A stretch of DNA of 64,000 bases. Origin: Aquilaria yunnanensis. Taxonomy: Eukaryota > Streptophyta > Magnoliopsida > Malvales > Thymelaeaceae. The notes under the pieces were generated by a model, which made no database searches, was not told where the DNA came from, and saw nothing but the letters and a program-made list of their open reading frames with translations. This document shows positions 60,359 to 64,000 of this stretch, in pieces (position 1 is the first letter of the stretch; each line of letters opens with the position of its first letter). A program made the position numbers and the translations under genes. The DNA is taken from NCBI GenBank assembly GCA_039654915.1, contig CM077597.1:83082001-83146000 (forward strand), read 5' to 3'.

Positions 60359-62607
60359 TGATTTCAGCTACTAGCTACTACCAACCATTTGTAATCAGTT
60401 TTCATAAATCTGTTGAAGGTTCTAGAAGAAATTGAAATGACTAAACTCACAAAGAAAGTGGATTAATTATGGGGGAATTCCTAAAATTCTTAGATCTAAC
60501 CCAAAATATTTAGCAAAATAAGTCTAACAAATTCTTAGATCTAATCCCAAATGAACAAAAACAATAACTACGGATAACGCGCGACAATCCACAAGCAATA
60601 ACATGCTTGAAGCTTGCTAATAAACAGTTTAATATGAATATTAGTTGCATTGAGTTGTTACTGGCAAAAACGCCCAGCTGCCCGGTACGTACAAGTGGAC
60701 GAATTAATTCGATTGTTTCGGTGACGAGAAAGTCCAAGTCGTCTTTCTCTATGCGAATTAGCCGACTGCAACAGCTGCATATACAAATCCCAAGTCAACT
60801 TTGTTTATACAAATTAATTAGAATTTTCAAGGCAATAATTAACTTGAGAACTTCGTATATTAAAATTTTTTTTAAAAAGTTTGGTGGGGCAGGTATGCAG
60901 TACATAAAACATATGTTTTTACATTTTAATTTACCAGACAGAAGACTACCATATATGCAAGTGTTTTTTTCCCCATTTACTGTGTATACCGAATGATACA
61001 CAACAGCAGTTAGGGAAAAAAAGATAACTTCTTATTTCATTTTAAATTATATACATCAAAGTATCATATACTTATATAAAATAAAAATTAAAATCGTATA
61101 CATATTTTTGGCATAGAGATTATGTTATTTTATTCTTTTTTTATTTCTTGTTTTAAGAATAAAATTCAATTAATAAATTTTAAAATCCTTGAGTTTCAAA
61201 ACTATTACAATTTTTCTCTTTTGTTTTTATCATTCATTTTTACCAAAGTACACTACATTTGTCAATATATATTACTTGTAATTGATAAATCGTGATGAAA
61301 ATAATTAGAATAAATATAAAATGTGTGAAAAAATTATATTCAATATTTTCATCTTAAAATGATATCTTTATTATTTATCACACAATTAAAACTGAATGAA
61401 ACATTTCACAAGCCCAAAACTAAACAATCTAATGTTATAAAACTTTAACCTAGAGTGCTCAAGTTATCACTTCAAAAATTTTAATCGTATGAAGAAAGAC
61501 GACTTGCACTAACACCTCTCACAATCCACTAAACGTATTAATTATATAAATTTCGATGTTCAAACTCGCTCATTCCCATTAAAAGTTTTTATTTAAAAAA
61601 AAGAACAGGTATAACTATATCTTAAGTTTAACATTTTGGTCATTTAGGAGTTTGTATTTCTTGGTTTTTTTTTCTCACGCTTTCTCCCATTAATTTGTCC
61701 CAACAATAATATATTAAACAAAGACCAATTAAGACTCTGTATTTCTTGGTCTTTGTCTTTCTTCGGTGCTTTGTCATTCATTTGTCCTAGCAATAGATTA
61801 AACAAAGATTGACGAAGACCTAACAAGTTCCCGATGTACAGTAGGACATTCATTTTACTAACCCATGTCTTTAATATTGATACTATCAAGTATATCACAT
61901 CCATAATAAGTAGTTTCTTGCATGACATTTTATTTTATGTATGTAAATTGTGGAAACCTGCACCTTTTTCATGTTCCCTTAAAATGTTCCTGTTGTCATG
62001 ATCGCACCATCTTTACACTATACCGTATATGTTATTCATATTGCAACATCATTCATGATATATATGGATATAAATTTAGAAATTTTTATTTTTGAAATTC
62101 ACTTTTAATTTTGTCATAAGATTTTTTAGCATAAAAAATTATGATCATAATTTTTTTCTGATTACAATCACTTGAATCCTGTATACTCAACATAATTTTT
62201 TATGATTATAATCGCATGAATTTTTTTTTAGGAAAAATTTAGAAATTTAGAAATTTATATATGGATTTTTTGAAAAAAATTAATTAATACACTAAAAGTA
62301 ATTATTTTCATATACAGTGACTATTTACTCTTATCTCCACCTCACTTGAAACTCTAAATATTTCACCAATCCTGATGCTTATTTTTATTAAGGTAGGTAT
62401 TTCAATAAATTCATAAAACACAAATTATTTTAAAAATATTTTATTCAACTAGTTACCAGATATTTAGAGTATTGAATTTCAAATGCCGTGTCATTAGTTT
62501 TGAGCAGAAAATAAGAAAAATTGAAAATAAATAATTTTTGAAGTCTGAAATTAACAAAGCTCTAAGCATATGATCGTGTTTACATGATCAAAAAGAGTCA
62601 GCAAAAC
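60359..62607 (+). other. Upstream region of dead gene copy 2
   Basis: Same as 7144-9392. No gene. Confidence 0.6.
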
Positions 62608-62617
62608 TCTATATAAA
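62608..62617 (+). promoter_or_regulatory. TATA box of dead gene copy 2
   Basis: CTATATAAAG in the same position as in copy 1 (9393-9402). Confidence 0.55.
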
Positions 62618-62864
62618 GAAGTATCCCATTTGCAAGATTTCTCACAAAAGAGCTCTAAGCATAGGCAAAAAACCAAGTGCAAAGTTTTGAACCCAGAGCA
62701 TCCAAATCACATGGCAATTTCTCTTATTTGTTGTTAGTACTAGTTTAGTGTTTTTACTGAGTTTGTTTGCAACATTCTTCTCCCAAAGCTTTTTAAATAA
62801 GTCCTGCAAAAAAATTCTAAACCATTTTGCAATTCCTAAAATTATGCTCCAACATTTGCAGACA

Positions 62865-63501
62865 ATGGCTGGTGGCAAAATGCAAGGTGACTTGGGAAAC
62901 TACCTTGGCTATGCCACAGGTTTGATGGACCAAAAGGAATGGAATGGCAAGGAAAACCTGAATAAGCCATACCCACAGTCGATCCCTAATAGTAAGACAA
63001 AAACGTTTGAGCAATCACCAGATACAATGAATAATAACACTTCATTTGGTGCTTTGGTGTATATAGCCCATGACTCCTCCTAAGCAAAAGGTCCCTTGAA
63101 AATTGTAGTTGCTTGGGAAAATTCTGCAACCGGACTTGGGAAAGTACATAGCTAAACCTTCTTTAGGTACATGTGCTAGGGAGGCCTAAACTTTCCAAGT
63201 TAGGTATGTGTATTAATGGCCAAAAAGGGCTTGCTTTCCTATAATTTAATGGGAGAACTGGTTCTGTTTTAAATTGTATAGCATGTACACAAAATTGAAC
63301 TCTATACATGCATGCAATTGGCTTACACAAAGATCTATCTTGCTACTCAAGTTATTGATTGGCAGATTCCCAAGGCAAACCTGGAGATTGCGAGTTCTGT
63401 CGCCAAGGATAACACTAGTGACATCAAGTATTCAATGGAACTTTGTTGCTGCAATTCCTTCTATTGCCATCCAGTTCCAAGCGGCAACAGCGCCAAACTA
63501 A
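62865..63501 (+). pseudogene. Dead copy 2 of the two-exon small gene
   Basis: Exon 1 is 62865-63143 and exon 2 63318-63501. It carries exactly the lesions of copy 1: an in-frame TAA at 63081-63083, the acceptor changed to GCAA just before 63318, and the net 5-base loss in exon 2 that shifts the frame. No sequence difference from copy 1 was noticed. The shared lesions show that the gene died before the 53-kb duplication, or that the two are one locus represented twice. Confidence 0.85.
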
Positions 63502-64000
63502 GCAGCAAACGCATGCGCAATGCAAGAGCATCCATGAGGCACTTAAATAATTTCTAGTTTTAGTACTAATGAATAAACTGCCTCTTATCTATCTGTTAAT
63601 TTCATGAATTATCTATGCCCCATTGTCTGTATATTGTTGCGCTGTGCCCAATAGTATACTTTGAATTTAAGAAATAAAGTATATCAAGAACTCGGAGTTA
63701 TGATGTATCTTTGAAGAACATAACTTCTACAAAGAAATTAACCTATGTTCACAATGAATATAATTTTTTCCATTAAAAAATAAAAGCTTACATGCGAGCA
63801 AGCTAGAAACTCAAAAGTTAAATTGGGGAGAGGGGGAGGATTAGCTTTGTTTTTCAGCAAAATCACAATAACAATTGATCTTTGAATCGTAAATAAACCA
63901 AGTTGAGAGCATATCATATACAAAATTTTGGTGTTGGGCAAAGGGTAAACAACTATGAAATCTTGCTTGTACTATTAAATTGATGAGAGCAAGCATGTTA
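63502..64000 (+). other. 3' flank of dead gene copy 2, to window end
   Basis: Contains AATAAA at 63673-63678. Otherwise nothing is recognised. Matches 10287-10785. Confidence 0.55.

Larger units (their letters stand above)
53191..64000. repeat. Right copy of the 53.2-kb-spaced duplication
   Basis: Near-identical to 1-10785, including LTR end, LINE ORF1 relic, CACTA terminus, transposase exons, block R and the dead small gene. It has one extra 25-bp subterminal repeat unit near 56410. It runs off the window end. Confidence 0.93.

Overview
The window is nuclear DNA of a flowering plant, most likely a eudicot. It is AT-rich and dominated by plant transposable elements: Ty3/gypsy LTRs with tRNA-iMet or tRNA-Asp type primer sites, a Ty1/copia element, a CACTA (En/Spm) fragment, a hAT-type MITE and L1-type LINE relics with the plant RRM ORF1. 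Only one gene model looks potentially functional, a small spliced gene of unknown function at 35728-36356 on the minus strand. Two dead copies lie at 9650-10286 and 62865-63501 on the plus strand. No tRNA, rRNA, CRISPR or bacterial-type operon was seen, so operon and ribosome-binding-site concepts do not apply.

The main structure is repetition. Bases 1-10785 recur at 53191-64000 (shift 53190, then 53215 after a 25-bp repeat-unit insertion) at well over 99 percent identity. The window therefore spans one full period of an about 53.2-kb tandem duplication, or an assembly duplication of the same form. Inside the period is an older, more diverged duplication. Block 4548-7143 recurs at 40611-43212, 7144-7825 at 45709-46386, and 11090-19130 at 46387-54404. 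The second copy has lost about 3.26 kb that carried the dead gene copy, and has gained a 2.49-kb solo LTR. The promoter-to-3'UTR region of the small gene (about 6470-11000) also has an inverted copy at about 35050-38515, and only that copy keeps an intact reading frame.

Layout, left to right: LTR end and primer-site remnant (1-1213); LINE ORF1 relic (1214-2150); spacer; CACTA left terminus with TTACCAACTG subterminal repeats and the last three exons of a Ptta/En/Spm-type transposase-like gene (2810-4547); noncoding duplicated block (4548-7143); dead small gene with its flanks (7144-11089); spacer with microsatellite (11090-12640); LINE ORF1 relic on minus next to a LINE ORF2 C-terminal relic on plus, the latter split by a 1.1-kb solo-LTR-like insertion (12640-16550); a long LTR, primer site and non-coding retroelement interior (16550-24950) holding a 519-bp MITE and a 2.6-kb solo LTR; a gag-only Athila-like retroelement on minus (24955-28120); a shortened LINE/spacer relic (28371-29290); a complete but dead copia element on minus (30298-34684); the intact small gene on minus with a long upstream region (35050-38515); a partial second copy of that upstream region (39770-40435); then the second copies of the blocks to the end.

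Nothing in the window forms a metabolic or defence system. The interest lies in genome dynamics: nested insertions with clean target-site duplications, a step in identity inside the 53-kb duplication, and a three-copy family of an unrecognised small gene in which the two direct copies share the same three disabling lesions.
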